Shown: in pieces, positions 39,922 through 48,949 of the stretch | Position numbering within the stretch: position 1 is the first letter of the stretch | Layout of the letters: each line of letters begins with the position of its first letter | Translations under genes and position numbers: made by a program | Notes under the pieces: generated by a model | The model's database searches: none | Told to the model about the DNA's origin: nothing | Seen by the model: only the letters and a program-made list of their open reading frames with translations | From: Bacillota bacterium | GTDB taxonomy: Bacteria; Bacillota; Clostridia; Lachnospirales; Lachnospiraceae | DNA length: 64,000 nucleotides | Assembly (NCBI GenBank): GCA_023402845.1 | Contig: JAEYFP010000022.1 | Location: forward strand, 1 to 64,000 | Direction: 5' to 3'

Positions 39922-39970
39922 AAGGCGGTTTTGTCATCTTACAGATGGCAGACCGCCTTCTTTTATTTTA
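39922..39970 (+). terminator. Terminator of the cysK-carB unit
   Basis: AAGGCGGT (39922-39929) pairs with ACCGCCTT (39952-39959), enclosing a second stem GTCATCT/AGATGGC, and is followed by TTCTTTTATTTTA. Confidence 0.85.
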
Positions 39971-40439
39971 TGCGCAGCTGCGCGCGCGGAACAAAAGCTG
40001 TGCTGTCGAAGCACACGTTTGTTCTTACATAAAAAATTTTTACGTATTTGCTTATTAAATAAAAAATGTCACAAATTGTGACAAATGTAGAAAAATGGTT
40101 GCATTCACAAAAGATATATGGCATAATAGATCATATGTGATAAAAATTTTTATCATAATAAATGTAAAAATTGCAGGGATAACAGATTTAAAATGAAAAA
40201 GGGATTGTCGGAGAAATCGGATAAGCTATAAGTATGGTAACAAAGAACGTTTACATAACCAACCAGACTTTTTTTGTCTGATCGATTATGCAAACGTTTT
40301 TTGTTTCATAAACACAATTTATAGTTATTATGCAAGGAATATTATTTTTTGTAATACAGAAGGAAAATTACTTAGAGATAAAACAGAAAAAACACACGAG
40401 AAAGTGTTGGCATGCAATAGGGAAAGTAGGACAATACTT
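39971..40439. other. Long AT-rich leader of the large c-di-GMP gene
   Basis: No gene was found. It holds two palindromes: TGTCACAA-A-TTGTGACA at 40067-40083, and an 18-base perfect one, TGATAAAAATTTTTATCA, at 40138-40155. A stem-loop near 40246-40305 has outer arms AACGTTT/AAACGTT and an inner CAGAC/GTCTG stem, followed by TTTTTTG; it looks like a terminator or attenuator. No GEMM (c-di-GMP) riboswitch signature was recognised. Confidence 0.5.
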
Positions 40440-43400
40440 ATGAACAGAAAGATTAAAATCTTGATTGTGGATGACAGCAGCATCAACAGGCAGATTTTAA
40501 GTGCATTGTTTGATACGGATTATGAAATACTGGAGGCGGATGACGGAACGACGGCACTTCAGGTGCTTTCCGCACATGCAGTTGATATCATTATTCTGGA
40601 TATTATTATGCCGCAGATGGACGGGCTGGAGTTTTTACAGCGGATCAAGCAAGATCCGCGTTATAAATACATATCTGTCATCATCAGCACGGAAGCCGGG
40701 AGCACGGAGAATGAGCTGCGTGCGCTTCAGCTGGGAGCCGACAACTTTATTGCAAAGCCCTATAACCCGATTGTTATTCAATATCGTGTAAAGAATTTAG
40801 TAGAAACTTATATTGAAAGACACATCATGCTGGAAAAATCCTTACTGGAAACGGAAAAGATTTTTCATTCAACAATTGAAGCCATTCCGGGCGGTGTTGG
40901 TATTTTCAAAAAAACGGACGGTTACTGTCTTTCTTTTGCGGATGATAAGCTTTCAGAAATGCTTGGTTATACGAGTGCAGAAGCATCAGGGATGCTCGGT
41001 GCGGATGCACTTGCGTTTATCAGCGAAGCAGATCGGGAAAGGGTCAGGCAGCAGCTTGACAAAGAGGAGCTGCCTGATGAAGCTGTCAGCTTTTGTGTGG
41101 AGCTTCTACATAAGAACGGAAGCATGATTGAGGCAGAAATGAGTATCAAATCGGCTGATGCAGAAGGCGGCGGCCATTTCTATTATGCAGTTATAACGAA
41201 TGTGACGGCGAGCAAGGAAAATCTTCTGAAAAAAGAACTGAGCAGATATCAGTATCGTGCCGGCAGGGATTCCCTGACCGGAATTTATAATATGGATCAT
41301 TTCGTGAAAAGAACTGCATTGCTCATAGAACAGCACCCCAATGAAAAGTTTGTGGTCGGAAAGTGGAATATCGACCGCTTTAAGGCTGTAAACGAATTGT
41401 TTGGCAGCCGTACGGGAGATCGGATCATTTGTGCATTTTCTGATTATTTGAAGCAGACTTATACATGGCCGAGTACTTATGGACGGATGGAGGCGGATCA
41501 CTTTGTAACGTGCTGTACGGAAAGCTTTTTAGAGGAGCATGCAGATGAAATCGACGCGCTGCTGGCCGGTGAGCTGCCGTGGCATACGCTGAATTATCCG
41601 ATTTCACTGCATGTGGGCTTTTACCGGGCAGAACCGGAGGACAGAGATATCGCAATTATGTGCGATCGCGCGGGGATGGCGCTGCAGTCGATCAAGGACG
41701 GGTATCTTCAGCGCCAAAATTATTTCAATGCTCAGCTGAGAGAAACGCTTGTTAAGGAACAGCAGATGATGCGCGATATAGACAAGGCTTTGCAGGAGAA
41801 GGAGTTTTTTGTAATGTATCAGCCTGTAGTCGATGCGGCGACAGGAGGGATCATTTCAGCGGAGGCGCTTGTTCGATGGAATCAAGGAGATGCGGGAATC
41901 GTTTCTCCGAACGAATTTATTCCGATATTCGAGAAAAATGGCTTTATTTCCAAGTTGGATATGTATGTATGGGAAGAGGTGTGCATTTACCAGAGCCGGC
42001 GCAGACAGGCCGGAAAACGGATTGTACCCGTTTCGGTGAACTTGTCCAGAGTGGATTTTTATAATATCAATTTATTGAAGGATATTATGGCGCTTTTGAA
42101 AAAATATAAGCTGGACGCAGACTGCCTGCGCATCGAGATTACGGAAAGTGCTTATATGGATCAGCCGCAGGAACTGATGACAGCGATTCAGCAATTCCAG
42201 AAGAACGGCTTCAAGGTTTTGATGGATGATTTCGGAAGCGGTTATTCATCATTGAATATGCTCAAAGATGTCAGTGTGGATATTTTAAAAATCGACATGC
42301 GCTTTATGGAAAGTCTGGAAACATCGGACCGTGCAGGAAATATTTTATTCAGTATTATTCAGATGGCAAAAGCAATTCATATGGAAATCATTGTTGAGGG
42401 TGTGGAGACAGCAAACCAGTATGAGCTGCTTGTCAGCATGGATTGTGATGACGTGCAGGGTTATTATTTTTACCGGCCTCTTCCGGCGGAGGAATTTGGC
42501 TGCCGGCTCGATGAGGAGGCAACAAATATCGAAGATCAGGAGAGCAAGAGGCGTCCGGCAATCCTGCTTGTGGATGATGTGGAGCTGGAAAGGGAGCTGC
42601 TTTGTAAAATTATCGGCGACGAATATGAGATTTTTACCGCAGCAGGTGTGGATGAGGCGCTGGAGCTTTTGAAAAATAAGTTCTCCGATATCAATTTGAT
42701 TATTTCGGATATGATCATGCCGGAAAAGAATGGCTTTGAGCTGCTTCGTCAGGTGAAGAGGATGCTGTTTTTAAAGGATATCCCTGTTTTGATGGCCACG
42801 GCTTACGGAGAATATGAGAATATCAGGATGGCGCTTTCGATGGGGGCACTGGATGTCGTCACAAAGCCGTATGATCCGCCGCTTCTGCGTCAGCGGCTCA
42901 GAAACATTTTGAAAATTTCGGAGCGGGAAACAACACAGCGAGAAATTTATGCAATCCGAGAGAATGTCGTCTTCAGAAAACAGCTTGATTCGCTTCTGGA
43001 AAACAGCATTGCTGGTATCGGAAGGATTAAACTTTCACGTGATGGGAAGCTTTCCGTTAAAGAATTATCCTATGTAAACGAGCGTTTTTTATATTATCAT
43101 CAGATGCCCTTGCGAGAGGCGCAACTAAAGGCGACGCTTCCGGAACTGATGTGGAATGCTGCTGACAGCGATAAGGCTTCAATTTCTAAAATGCTTGCGG
43201 ATGCGGTTGAGGAGAATAGAAAATATGTGCAGCGGGAGTACCGAATCGAATGGGGAAACGGAGCCTGTAAAAATATGCTTGCGAATTGCACACTGCAGTA
43301 TGGCCGAGATCAAATTTTATTGGATATGATCATTGTGGAATGCAAAAACTATTTGAAAGATCAACCGGATAAAATGGCACAGGATATTACAGATGAAAAA

Positions 43401-44336
43401 ATAGGCAGGAAAATCCGGTGGCGTGAACAGCAGTACAGGGAGATATTTTCCAAGGAGGCGGAACTGTTTGCCGAGGCGGATTTGACAGACAACCGTTTTA
43501 TTTCCGAGGAATCTTATCAGCAATTCTCTCGTTTTGGTGTTCATGAGGAAGTTTCTTATGATACACTGCTGGAAGCGTTTTTAGGGGCAGTCAACGAGGA
43601 GGATGCACAGTACTGCAGGTCGATGCTCGACAGAATCCATTTGCTGAATTGGTATGAGGCCGGTGAGCGTGAGGTAAAATTTGATTTTTTAAGTAATGCA
43701 AATGAGGCTCATCTTTACGAGTGGTATACAAGCAGTATGTTTCTTGTTAAAAATGGAGAAGACAAACATGTTTATGCGAGCTGGCAGATTAAGAATATCC
43801 AGCGTGAGAAGCAGCGAACGAGCAATATTCAGCGGCTGGCAGAGAGAGACACGCTGACAGGACTGTACAACCGCATCATGATCGAAAAGAGCATGGATAT
43901 GACGCTGGCTGCCGTCAACCGGAAAAATATACTGTCGGCATTTCTCGTGATTGATGTGGATAATTTCAAGGCCGTGAATGATAATTTCGGACATGATTTT
44001 GGTGACAGTATGCTGCGGGCAATCGCAAAGCTTCTGTCACAGACATTTCGGGCGGAGGATATTGTTGCGCGTATCGGGAGCGATGAATTTGCTGTCTTTC
44101 TGCCGCGTGTTGCATCAAAGGATTGGATATTGAGGAGGGCTCAGGAGATTTGCGAAAGCTCCGTTACGAAACTGGATAATCAGGGAAGTGCTATTTGCGT
44201 GAGCTGTTCGGTGGGAATCGCATTCTCGGGTGAAAACGGAAAGAGTTTCCGGGAGTTGTATCCAAAAGCTGACGCAGCACTGGATCAGGCGAAAAAAGGC
44301 GGCAAAAACTGCTTTGCTGTTTACGAAATGAATTGA
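40440..44336 (+). CDS. REC-PAS-GGDEF-EAL-REC-PAS-GGDEF c-di-GMP signalling protein
   Basis: A 1,298-residue cytoplasmic protein; ATG 40440 with AGGA fits better than the start at 40404. Approximate layout: receiver 1-125 (LIVDDSS, ILDIIMP, AKPYNP); PAS 140-265; GGDEF 275-430 with the site degenerated to RMEADHF; EAL 445-690 with EALVRW, MDDFGSGYSSL, IIVEGVET and QGYYFYRP, so a likely active phosphodiesterase; second receiver 703-825 (LLVDDVE, IISDMIMP, TKPYDP); PAS-like 850-960; second GGDEF 1130-1298 with RIGSDEF, a near-consensus site that may make c-di-GMP. Both receivers keep the phospho-acceptor Asp, so phosphorylation could switch opposing activities. Confidence 0.9.
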   Translation: MNRKIKILIVDDSSINRQILSALFDTDYEILEADDGTTALQVLSAHAVDIIILDIIMPQMDGLEFLQRIKQDPRYKYISVIISTEAGSTENELRALQLGADNFIAKPYNPIVIQYRVKNLVETYIERHIMLEKSLLETEKIFHSTIEAIPGGVGIFKKTDGYCLSFADDKLSEMLGYTSAEASGMLGADALAFISEADRERVRQQLDKEELPDEAVSFCVELLHKNGSMIEAEMSIKSADAEGGGHFYYAVITNVTASKENLLKKELSRYQYRAGRDSLTGIYNMDHFVKRTALLIEQHPNEKFVVGKWNIDRFKAVNELFGSRTGDRIICAFSDYLKQTYTWPSTYGRMEADHFVTCCTESFLEEHADEIDALLAGELPWHTLNYPISLHVGFYRAEPEDRDIAIMCDRAGMALQSIKDGYLQRQNYFNAQLRETLVKEQQMMRDIDKALQEKEFFVMYQPVVDAATGGIISAEALVRWNQGDAGIVSPNEFIPIFEKNGFISKLDMYVWEEVCIYQSRRRQAGKRIVPVSVNLSRVDFYNINLLKDIMALLKKYKLDADCLRIEITESAYMDQPQELMTAIQQFQKNGFKVLMDDFGSGYSSLNMLKDVSVDILKIDMRFMESLETSDRAGNILFSIIQMAKAIHMEIIVEGVETANQYELLVSMDCDDVQGYYFYRPLPAEEFGCRLDEEATNIEDQESKRRPAILLVDDVELERELLCKIIGDEYEIFTAAGVDEALELLKNKFSDINLIISDMIMPEKNGFELLRQVKRMLFLKDIPVLMATAYGEYENIRMALSMGALDVVTKPYDPPLLRQRLRNILKISERETTQREIYAIRENVVFRKQLDSLLENSIAGIGRIKLSRDGKLSVKELSYVNERFLYYHQMPLREAQLKATLPELMWNAADSDKASISKMLADAVEENRKYVQREYRIEWGNGACKNMLANCTLQYGRDQILLDMIIVECKNYLKDQPDKMAQDITDEKIGRKIRWREQQYREIFSKEAELFAEADLTDNRFISEESYQQFSRFGVHEEVSYDTLLEAFLGAVNEEDAQYCRSMLDRIHLLNWYEAGEREVKFDFLSNANEAHLYEWYTSSMFLVKNGEDKHVYASWQIKNIQREKQRTSNIQRLAERDTLTGLYNRIMIEKSMDMTLAAVNRKNILSAFLVIDVDNFKAVNDNFGHDFGDSMLRAIAKLLSQTFRAEDIVARIGSDEFAVFLPRVASKDWILRRAQEICESSVTKLDNQGSAICVSCSVGIAFSGENGKSFRELYPKADAALDQAKKGGKNCFAVYEMN

Positions 44337-44422
44337 TGCGCAGGACTTGCGGAAACGAATAAAACAGTTTATACTGGCTATGGACTAATTGCCCATAGCT
44401 ATCTTTACTTTAGGAGGACTAC

Positions 44423-45709
44423 ATGTTAGATATAAAATTTGTCAGGGAGAATCCTGATGCTGTGAAGCAGAACTTAAAGAACAAGTTTCAGGAGGAGAAG
44501 CTTCCGCTTGTCGACGAGGTGATTAAATTAGACGAGGAAGGCAGGAGCACGAAGCAGGAAGCCGATGAACTGCGCTCAAGCAGGAATAGGATTTCCAAGC
44601 AAATCGGCACTTTAATGGCACAGGGGAAAAAAGAAGAGGCCGAAGAGGTGAAGAAACAGGTGACTGCAAATTCAGAGCGTCTTTCAAAGCTGGAGGAGCA
44701 GGAAGCAAGGCTGACGGATAAGATTACAAAAATTATGATGATGCTGCCCAATATTATCGACTCCAGTGTACCAATCGGCAGGAACGATGAGGAAAATGTG
44801 GAAGTGACCAGGTACGGTGAGCCGGTCGTGCCCGCTTTTGCGATTCCCTATCATACGGAAATTATGGAGCGCTTTGACGGCATCGATTTGGATGGGGCGG
44901 GCAGAGTGGCAGGAAACGGGTTTTATTATTTGATGGGGGACATTGCGAGACTGCATTCCGCCGTCATTTCCTATGCAAGGGATTTCATGATTGAAAGGGG
45001 CTTTACTTACTGTATTCCCCCATTCATGATCCGCAGTAATGTTGTGACGGGTGTTATGAGCTTTGCCGAGATGGATGCGATGATGTATAAGATTGAGGGA
45101 GAGGATCTGTATCTGATCGGTACGAGCGAACATTCGATGATCGGAAAATTTATTGATACGATTATTCCCGAGGAGGAGCTTCCAAAGACCATGACAAGCT
45201 ATTCTCCGTGCTTCAGAAAAGAAAAGGGTGCGCATGGCATTGAGGAAAGAGGTGTTTACCGGATCCATCAGTTTGAAAAGCAGGAGATGATTGTCGTGTG
45301 CAAGCCGGAGGAAAGCATGCAGTGGTTTGACAAGCTGTGGCAGAATACGGTTGATCTGTTTCGATCCATGGATATTCCGGTGAGAACACTGGAATGCTGT
45401 TCCGGTGACTTGGCCGATTTAAAGGTAAAGTCCTTTGACGTGGAGGCGTGGTCTCCCAGACAGGGAAAGTATTTTGAAGTGGGAAGCTGTTCAAATTTGG
45501 GAGATGCACAGGCGAGACGTTTAAAGATCCGTGTAAACGGTGAAAACGGTAAATATTTTGCACATACGTTAAATAATACGGTTGTTGCACCGCCGAGAAT
45601 GCTCATTGCATTTTTGGAAAATAATTTGAACGAGGATGGGAGTATCAACATTCCGGAAGTGTTGAGGCTATATATGGGCGGCAAGGAGAAGCTGGTACCG
45701 AAAAAGTGA
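44423..45709 (+). CDS. serS: Serine--tRNA ligase
   Basis: A 428-residue class II synthetase. The N-terminal coiled-coil arm (about 25-105, EVIKLDEEGRSTKQEADELRSSRNRISKQIG..KLEEQEARLTDKI) binds tRNA-Ser. Motif 2 is FRKEKGAHGIEERGVYRIHQFEKQEM, and motif 3 lies in the C-terminal region (HTLNNTVVAPPRMLIAFLENN). The KGAHGIEERG version of motif 2 differs from the usual SAGRDTRG type of bacterial SerRS, so this may be the second SerRS form found in some Clostridia. An AGGAGG site precedes ATG 44423. No T-box leader was found in the 86-base gap upstream. Confidence 0.93.
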   Translation: MLDIKFVRENPDAVKQNLKNKFQEEKLPLVDEVIKLDEEGRSTKQEADELRSSRNRISKQIGTLMAQGKKEEAEEVKKQVTANSERLSKLEEQEARLTDKITKIMMMLPNIIDSSVPIGRNDEENVEVTRYGEPVVPAFAIPYHTEIMERFDGIDLDGAGRVAGNGFYYLMGDIARLHSAVISYARDFMIERGFTYCIPPFMIRSNVVTGVMSFAEMDAMMYKIEGEDLYLIGTSEHSMIGKFIDTIIPEEELPKTMTSYSPCFRKEKGAHGIEERGVYRIHQFEKQEMIVVCKPEESMQWFDKLWQNTVDLFRSMDIPVRTLECCSGDLADLKVKSFDVEAWSPRQGKYFEVGSCSNLGDAQARRLKIRVNGENGKYFAHTLNNTVVAPPRMLIAFLENNLNEDGSINIPEVLRLYMGGKEKLVPKK

Positions 45710-45758
45710 CGGCGTGCTGCAAAATAAAAGAGATGTGGTAAGTCAGATAACTAATATA

Positions 45759-45803
45759 AAAGAGATCTCTCATTCCTGAATAAGGCAGAGATCTCTCTTT
45801 TTT
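45759..45803. terminator. Terminator between serS and the convergent phospholipase C-like gene
   Basis: AGAGATCTCT occurs at 45761-45770 and 45787-45796 and forms a long stem with flanking A and T runs (AAAAGAGATCTCT and AGAGATCTCTCTTTTTT). Confidence 0.75.
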
Positions 45804-45821
45804 ATGCACAGCTTTTGTTCT

Positions 45822-46406
45822 TCAATAGGAAACTCCTACGGGTCTCCGGTATTGCTGGAAGAGCTGCAGGATCGAAGTGACGACCTGATGACAGATGCGT
45901 ACGATGTACATGCAGTCCTCTTCGACGGAGTGCTTCATTTTTAAGTATTCCTCATGTGCCTTCTGGATAAAGAAGAACAGCGCCTGCGGAGTATCAAAGA
46001 GTGCCGGCTGTCTCTTATTCTTTTCTGCTTCTCCGCTGCGGATATATTCTCTGAGGCTGAATTTCAGCATTTTTTCATAAACGCAATGATCCTTCAGGCT
46101 GCCGTCATAAATTTCGTTATGCGGGAAAGTGAAATAGTCCGCCACATAATGAATAATCTGCCCTAAATCGCGCATATAGGAGCAAGAATCGCCGTTTGCA
46201 AAGTCTGCCTGTGTAGTCAGCTTTAAAATGCGTTCCTTTACCATTTGGAAGGTACCGTCAAATTCGTGGCGTGTCGTCAAAAAAGAAGGCTTGCAGTCAG
46301 GCAGAATACTTCCGACGTAAAAGGATCGGCGATGCTTGAAAAGTTCATGAGTGTCTACATTATTGACCAAATATACTGCTAATGAAATATGGGATTTTTT
46401 TCTCAA
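45822..46406 (-). CDS. Zinc-dependent phospholipase C-like protein
   Basis: A 194-residue protein with the zn-dependent PLC core: SHISLA at the start, VGSILPDCKPSF, LGQIIHYVADYFTFPHNEIYDGSLKDHCVYE, giving the His/Asp set that binds the zinc cluster in family members. No signal peptide is evident, unlike secreted clostridial alpha-toxin, so it is probably an intracellular relative of unknown substrate. It stands alone on the minus strand and converges on serS. Confidence 0.75.
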   Translation of the reverse strand: MRKKSHISLAVYLVNNVDTHELFKHRRSFYVGSILPDCKPSFLTTRHEFDGTFQMVKERILKLTTQADFANGDSCSYMRDLGQIIHYVADYFTFPHNEIYDGSLKDHCVYEKMLKFSLREYIRSGEAEKNKRQPALFDTPQALFFFIQKAHEEYLKMKHSVEEDCMYIVRICHQVVTSILQLFQQYRRPVGVSY

Positions 46407-46635
46407 TAGAATGCTCCTTTTCTATTTTTCCGCTTCGTTTTTTATCATATCCCAGAGATCGGACAAAGTCCAGTGAATATTTTGTGAAAAAATTGAAAAA
46501 AATTGTATTCATGGAAATTTCTTGACAATAATACGAAGTTGCCAAAGAGCTCGATGAGACAGATTTTCATTGTAAATACAATTGAAATGAGGTAAAATAA
46601 ATAAGAAAAGTACAGAATTAACCGGAGAAGAGAGA

Positions 46636-47058
46636 ATGAGCTATTCCTACCTGCATAAAACGCAATATTATGAGACTGACCAAATGGGAGTTGTCCATCA
46701 TTCCAATTATATACGGTGGTTTGAAGAGGCGCGTACAGCATTTCTGGAGGACCTGGGTTATTCATACGAAAGAATGGAGCAGGAAGGCATCATCAGCCCG
46801 GTGCTGCATGTGGAATGTGATTACCGGAAAATGGTGCGCTACGGGGGGACCGTGCGTATCGAGGTGTCAATCGAAAAATTTAATGGTATTAAACTCGTCG
46901 TCGGCTACCGGATTTTTGATAGGAATACAGATGAGCTCTGCACGTCGGGCAGGACAAGCCACTGTTTTCTAAATAAAGAAGGCAGGCCGGTTTCTGTTAA
47001 AAAGGTAAAGCCGGGGTTCTATGAGAAAATAACTATGATATCGCAGGAGGGACTATGA
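46636..47058 (+). CDS. 4HBT-fold acyl-CoA thioesterase (YbgC type)
   Basis: A 140-residue hotdog-fold hydrolase. The active-site region is YYETDQMGVVHHSNYIRWFEEARTAFLEDLGYSYERMEQEGI, with the Asp of the YbgC/4-hydroxybenzoyl-CoA family, followed by the strand VLHVECDYRKMVRYGGTVRIEVSIEK. ATG 46636 has GGAGAAGAG. The stop overlaps the FAH-family gene start (ATGA), so the two are coupled. Confidence 0.85.
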   Translation: MSYSYLHKTQYYETDQMGVVHHSNYIRWFEEARTAFLEDLGYSYERMEQEGIISPVLHVECDYRKMVRYGGTVRIEVSIEKFNGIKLVVGYRIFDRNTDELCTSGRTSHCFLNKEGRPVSVKKVKPGFYEKITMISQEGL

Positions 47059-47966
47059 AATTATTGACCTATGCTTCGAACGGGCAGGAAAAGATCGGTG
47101 TTTTATCGAAGGACAAAGATCTGGTCTATGTACTTTCCCAATTTGGTATTGCTGCAAGGTCGATGAATGAACTGATCGATACGATGACTGCGGCGGATAT
47201 GCAGGCACTTGGGGCACGGATTTATAAAAGGGAAACAGACTTAGAAGGCAGCTGCCCGGGTCTTGAGAGCGAACCTCTCTCAAAGATTAGGTTATGTGCG
47301 CCGATCCCGAGACCGAAGCAGGATTTTATCTGCCTGGGGATTAATTATGCGGCTCATGCAGAGGAATCCGCAAGATACAAAAAAGAAACATTTGAAAAAA
47401 ACAGAGATTATGCGATTTATTTTTCCAAGCGAGTTAATGAAGCGGTTGCAGACGGCGGAAGTATTCCGGCACATGAAGCACTTGTGGACAGCTTGGATTA
47501 TGAAGCTGAGCTTGCGTTTATCATCGGCAGAACAGCGAAAAATGTAAAGAAGGAACAAGCAAGGGATTACATCTTCGGCTATACGATCGTCAATGACATG
47601 AGCGCACGGAATGTGCAGACCCGTCACAAACAGTGGTATTTCGGAAAGAGTCTTGACGGTTTTACGCCGATGGGACCCTGGATTGTAACAGCCGACGAAA
47701 TTGTCTGGCCGCCTGCACTTTCTGTCAGGTCTTACGTAAACGGCGGACTGAGGCAGGATGCAAATACGGATTTGCTGTTGTTTGGCATTGATGAAATCGT
47801 GGAGGAACTATCTGCGGGGATGACACTGCTTCCAGGTACGGTGATCCTGACGGGTACGCCGGCAGGTGTCGGCATGGGGATGACTCCGCCGCAGTTTTTG
47901 AAGGCGGGCGATACGGTTGAGTGTTGCATCGAAGGGATCGGAAGCCTTAAAAATACGATTGTGTGA
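47055..47966 (+). CDS. Fumarylacetoacetate hydrolase (FAH) family protein
   Basis: A 303-residue metal-dependent C-C bond hydrolase/decarboxylase of the FAH fold. The catalytic domain (about 95-303) contains ICLGINYAAHAEE, VDSLDYEAELAFIIG with the metal-binding Glu pair, GYTIVNDMSARNVQTRHKQWYFGKSLDGFTPMGPWIV and LTGTPAGVGMGMTPPQFLKAGD. The N-terminal 90 residues form the FAH N-terminal part. Substrates vary across the family (acylpyruvates, 2-keto-3-deoxy sugars, ring-cleavage products), so the reaction here is open. Confidence 0.85.
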   Translation: MKLLTYASNGQEKIGVLSKDKDLVYVLSQFGIAARSMNELIDTMTAADMQALGARIYKRETDLEGSCPGLESEPLSKIRLCAPIPRPKQDFICLGINYAAHAEESARYKKETFEKNRDYAIYFSKRVNEAVADGGSIPAHEALVDSLDYEAELAFIIGRTAKNVKKEQARDYIFGYTIVNDMSARNVQTRHKQWYFGKSLDGFTPMGPWIVTADEIVWPPALSVRSYVNGGLRQDANTDLLLFGIDEIVEELSAGMTLLPGTVILTGTPAGVGMGMTPPQFLKAGDTVECCIEGIGSLKNTIV

Positions 47967-48010
47967 AAGAAAAAGATATGGCGTGAAAATAAAAGGGGTG
48001 AGGTGTTTAT

Positions 48011-48922
48011 ATGGAAGAAAGTGAAAAGCGGCTGGCGGTTCTGATCGATTCCGAAAATATATCGACGAAATACATCAAATATATTCTGGATGAGATTTCT
48101 AATTACGGCGTTGCGACATACAAGCGGGCGTATGGAGACTGGACAAGCCCGATTTCATCAAGCTGGAAGGAAATTGTGCTCAAAAATTCGATTACGCCGA
48201 TGCAGCAGTACAGCTATACACAGGGAAAGAATTCTACGGATTCGGCGATGATCATCGATGCGATGGATATTTTATATTCGGGGAAGGTAGACGGCTTCTG
48301 CATTGTATCGAGTGACAGTGATTTTACAAGACTTGCATCGAGGCTGCGCGAGGCAGGCATGCTCGTCATCGGTATGGGTGAAAAGAAGACGGTGGAGGCA
48401 TTTCGGACTTCCTGCACACTCTTTAAATATCTGGAGGTGTTGGCGGCGGAGGAAGAGGGCCAGTCAAACGGTGTCAGCAGAAAAGATATTGAAGAAACAA
48501 TTTTAAAAATAATAGCGGATAATGAAGCGAACGGCAAGGATACGACAGTTGGAGAACTCGGCAATAAAATCAACAATCGGCATGCTGATTTTGATGTCCG
48601 TAACTATGGCTATTCAAAGCTGTCCAAGTTTTTGGAAAGTGTAAAGGGTATCGCACTGGCGCAGAAGGGAAAATCCCTTCATGTTTACCCGACCGGCAGC
48701 GGTGTCACAAAGGAGCAGATTGAGGCGACAGTCAATGATATTGTGAGAAAGGCCAAAAATCACACGATGGGTCTGTCCGAGCTGAAACAGAAATTAGAGA
48801 AGGAGATGCCGAACTTTAATATCAGGGATTATAAATACAGCAAATTTTCTCAGTTTATCAGGGATATGGATGGAATGACCGTAAAGAACAATACCGTGGA
48901 GCAATCCGACGGAGAACACTGA
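48011..48922 (+). CDS. NYN-domain RNase-like protein with two LOTUS/OST-HTH domains
   Basis: A 303-residue protein. The N-terminal NYN/PIN-like domain (about 1-150) keeps conserved Asp residues: LIDSENIS, NSTDSAMIIDAMDILYSG and IVSSDSDFTRLASRLREAGMLVIGMGEKKT. Two similar OST-HTH/LOTUS domains follow, at about 155-225 (IEETILKIIADNEANG..FDVRNYGYSKLSKFLESVKGI) and 233-300 (IEATVNDIVRKAKN..FNIRDYKYSKFSQFIRDMDGM). The combination predicts RNA binding plus possible RNA cleavage. The ATG at 48011 has GGGGTGAGG upstream. It lies 27 bases before the oxidoreductase gene and may share a transcript with it. Confidence 0.85.
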   Translation: MEESEKRLAVLIDSENISTKYIKYILDEISNYGVATYKRAYGDWTSPISSSWKEIVLKNSITPMQQYSYTQGKNSTDSAMIIDAMDILYSGKVDGFCIVSSDSDFTRLASRLREAGMLVIGMGEKKTVEAFRTSCTLFKYLEVLAAEEEGQSNGVSRKDIEETILKIIADNEANGKDTTVGELGNKINNRHADFDVRNYGYSKLSKFLESVKGIALAQKGKSLHVYPTGSGVTKEQIEATVNDIVRKAKNHTMGLSELKQKLEKEMPNFNIRDYKYSKFSQFIRDMDGMTVKNNTVEQSDGEH

Positions 48923-48949
48923 TTGCAGACAGAGCAGAAAGGATAAAGG

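Noticed and set aside
39971..40439. GEMM c-di-GMP riboswitch before the large GGDEF-EAL gene
   Set aside because: None of the conserved GEMM core blocks was found; only palindromes and a terminator-like hairpin are visible.
44337..44422. T-box leader for serS
   Set aside because: The gap is only 86 bases, too short for a T-box, and lacks the conserved T-box sequence; only a 7-bp hairpin is present.
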